A stretch of 64,000 bases of DNA from DASUPK01 sp963797265. Lineage in GTDB: Bacteria > Actinomycetota > Thermoleophilia > Solirubrobacterales > 70-9. The position numbers and the translations under genes were made by a program. The DNA lies in the NCBI GenBank assembly GCA_963797265.1, contig CAWCOY010000006.1, positions 62,001-126,000 on the forward strand, read 5' to 3'. The notes below the pieces were generated by a model. It was given only the letters and a program-made list of their open reading frames with translations, ran no database searches and was not told the origin of the DNA. Shown in pieces: positions 62,824-64,000 of this stretch; within the stretch, counting starts at the first letter, position 1; each line of letters starts with the position of its first letter.

Positions 62824-63641
62824 GCTCATCCAACGGATCGGTGAACGGCCTTCTGCACGAGCGCGACCTCCTGGCGCCGGGCTACGAGGTGATCTCGCAC
62901 CTGAGCCGCGGGCGCGCCCTGGACGTCTACGAGGTCTGGAGTGACGAGCGCGACTGCCGGTGCATCGCCAAGGTCATCCGGCCCGACCAGCAGGCGCCCC
63001 GGGTGCGGCGGCGCCTGGTCCGCGAGGGCGAGCTTCTTCTGGAGCTGGCCCATCCGCACATCGTTCGGGCCTACGAGCTCCGCCGTCGGCCGCGGACCGT
63101 TCTGATCCTCGAGACGCTGGGCGGCGAGACCGCCGAGCACATGATCCAGTCCGCCGCCCGGCGACCCGCGATCGCAGACGTCGCCCATCTGGGCCTGCAC
63201 CTCTGCTCTGCGATCGGCTACCTGCACCGTCGGGGCTTCCTCCACCTCGATCTGAAGCCCTCGAACGTGATCGTCCAGAGCGGGCAGGCGCGGGTCATCG
63301 ACCTGAGCCTGACTCGCCGGCCGGGGCCCGTCCCGCGCGGGATGGGCTCTCCCCCCTATCTGTCACCGGAGCAGGCCCGCGGGGGCCGTGCCGGCCCGGC
63401 GGCCGACGTCTGGGGGATCGGAGCGACGCTCTACGAGGCGGCGACTGGGGAGCGCCCGTTCCCGGACGCCAGGCCGAAGTCATATCCGCAGCGCGACCGG
63501 CGGGCGCCATCCGTCAGGGAGAGCAGGCGAGCGCCCGCCGCCTTCGCCGAGTCGATCGATGCGTGCCTATCCCCAGACCCGTCCGAGCGGCCGTCGGTCT
63601 ATGAGCTCGCCGACCAGCTGGACGCCGTGATCGGCCCCTGA
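62820..63641 (+). CDS. Serine/threonine protein kinase-like protein, divergent motifs
   Basis: The 273-residue product is a single protein-kinase domain without membrane helix. Lys51 (CIAKVIRP) is the ATP-anchoring lysine, HLDLKPSN at 142-149 gives catalytic Asp144 (usual HRDLKPxN, Arg replaced by Leu), DLS at 161-163 replaces DFG, and SPPYLSPEQ at 177-185 is the activation-segment end. The glycine-rich loop (SRGRALDVYEV) keeps only one glycine. Key catalytic residues remain, so it may be active. It is coupled to the ABC exporter, which may be its target or cargo partner (inference). Confidence 0.88.
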   Translation: MSSSNGSVNGLLHERDLLAPGYEVISHLSRGRALDVYEVWSDERDCRCIAKVIRPDQQAPRVRRRLVREGELLLELAHPHIVRAYELRRRPRTVLILETLGGETAEHMIQSAARRPAIADVAHLGLHLCSAIGYLHRRGFLHLDLKPSNVIVQSGQARVIDLSLTRRPGPVPRGMGSPPYLSPEQARGGRAGPAADVWGIGATLYEAATGERPFPDARPKSYPQRDRRAPSVRESRRAPAAFAESIDACLSPDPSERPSVYELADQLDAVIGP

Positions 63642-63647
63642 GCGCAG

Positions 63648-64000
63648 CTACTTAGCGGCGAGCCAGTCCTTGCCGATGCCGACGTCCACCGTGAGCGGCG
63701 GGTCGAGCTCGAAGGCGCCGCACATCTCGCGCTCGACCAGTTCCGCGGCCGCGTCCATCTCGTCGGTAGGGCCCTCGAAGAGGAGCTCGTCGTGGATCTG
63801 GAGCACGAGCCGGGTCTCGAGGTCGGACTTGTCGAGGGCACGCTGACAGCCGACCATCGCGATCTTGATGATGTCCGCCGAGGTCCCCTGGATCGGCATG
63901 TTGACGGCCAGGCGCTCGCCCTGCCCGCGGACCTGAGGCCGCCCTGACCGCAGCTCGGGGATCGGGCGGCGGCGGCCGAGCATGGTCTCGACGTAGCCGT
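63648..64000 (-). CDS. polA: DNA polymerase I, C-terminal end (partial)
   Basis: The 117 residues present are the end of the family A polymerase domain: GRRRPIPELRSGRPQVRGQGERLAVNMPIQGTSADIIKIAM (finger/palm region) and palm motif C LQIHDELLFEGP with the catalytic Asp, ending DVGIGKDWLAAK. The gene continues past the right edge. Its stop is 6 bp from the convergent kinase stop. Confidence 0.96.
   Translation of the reverse strand, partial: GYVETMLGRRRPIPELRSGRPQVRGQGERLAVNMPIQGTSADIIKIAMVGCQRALDKSDLETRLVLQIHDELLFEGPTDEMDAAAELVEREMCGAFELDPPLTVDVGIGKDWLAAK

Overview
The window is 64 kb of dense, high-GC bacterial DNA. The gene style (GTG/TTG starts, one- and four-base gene overlaps), the F420-reductase-like protein, the NarL-type two-component genes and many actinobacterial small-protein families (amphi-Trp, DUF6325/SHOCT, DUF7144, GAP/Sap-like) point to an actinobacterium. 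A Thermoleophilia/Solirubrobacterales-like lineage is my best guess, inferred from gene content only. I see no tRNA, rRNA, insertion sequence, prophage or CRISPR array, and no gene-free stretch above about 220 bp.

Layout. 1-3.4 kb (mostly minus): tsaB (cut by the window edge), a small hendecad-repeat membrane protein, a twice-frameshifted YCII relic, a secreted protein, then fmdB-like/udg/tsaE. 3.6-6.6 kb: a DUF2520-panC-panD-panB pantothenate operon. 6.7-18.5 kb: membrane and envelope genes (DUF378, GAP, PAP2, amphi-Trp, lipid kinase, LPG-synthase-like flippase, holin-like/phosphodiesterase fusion, SHOCT, DUF6325, ClC channel, YjbQ, DUF389, hexapeptide acyltransferase). 18.5-26.4 kb: a ROK kinase followed by a tightly packed cassette of methyltransferase, isopropylmalate-dehydrogenase-like enzyme, isochorismatase-aldehyde dehydrogenase fusion and a one-module A-T-C peptide synthetase. 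This cassette is the best candidate for an undescribed system. 26.5-36 kb: HdeD, DUF7144, a membrane protein, uvrA, two MFS transporters, a VOC protein, a K+ channel and a coiled-coil protein. 36-46 kb: animal-type heme peroxidase with an F420-reductase-like protein, MMPL transporter, receiver/kinase/NarL regulator trio, and the proline catabolism pair. 46-57 kb: uvrB, PhoD phosphatase, TetR regulator divergent from a PHM-like/cupredoxin copper protein with two matching operator-like sites, NAD(P)-binding protein, trypsin-like protease, lytic transglycosylase, coaE, rpsA. 57-64 kb: FAD oxidoreductase, methyltransferase, DMT transporter, ECF sigma factor with a long Ser/Gly tail, 52-aa basic protein with a 24-bp palindromic leader, ABC exporter, protein kinase, and the 3' end of polA.

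How genes work together. panB/C/D and coaE belong to CoA synthesis, which also supplies the phosphopantetheine arm needed by the peptide synthetase; no phosphopantetheinyl transferase is visible here. udg, uvrA, uvrB and polA are repair genes scattered through the window. tsaB and tsaE serve tRNA t6A synthesis. Proline is oxidised to glutamate by the 43.2-46.1 kb pair.

A recurring oddity is start codons. Most overlapping pairs join through NTGA, and all four versions (ATGA, GTGA, TTGA, CTGA) appear. Four genes (peptide synthetase, TetR, a methyltransferase, the ABC exporter) have coding homology or a ribosome site that begins upstream of the first ATG/GTG/TTG and is reachable only from CTG or ATC.
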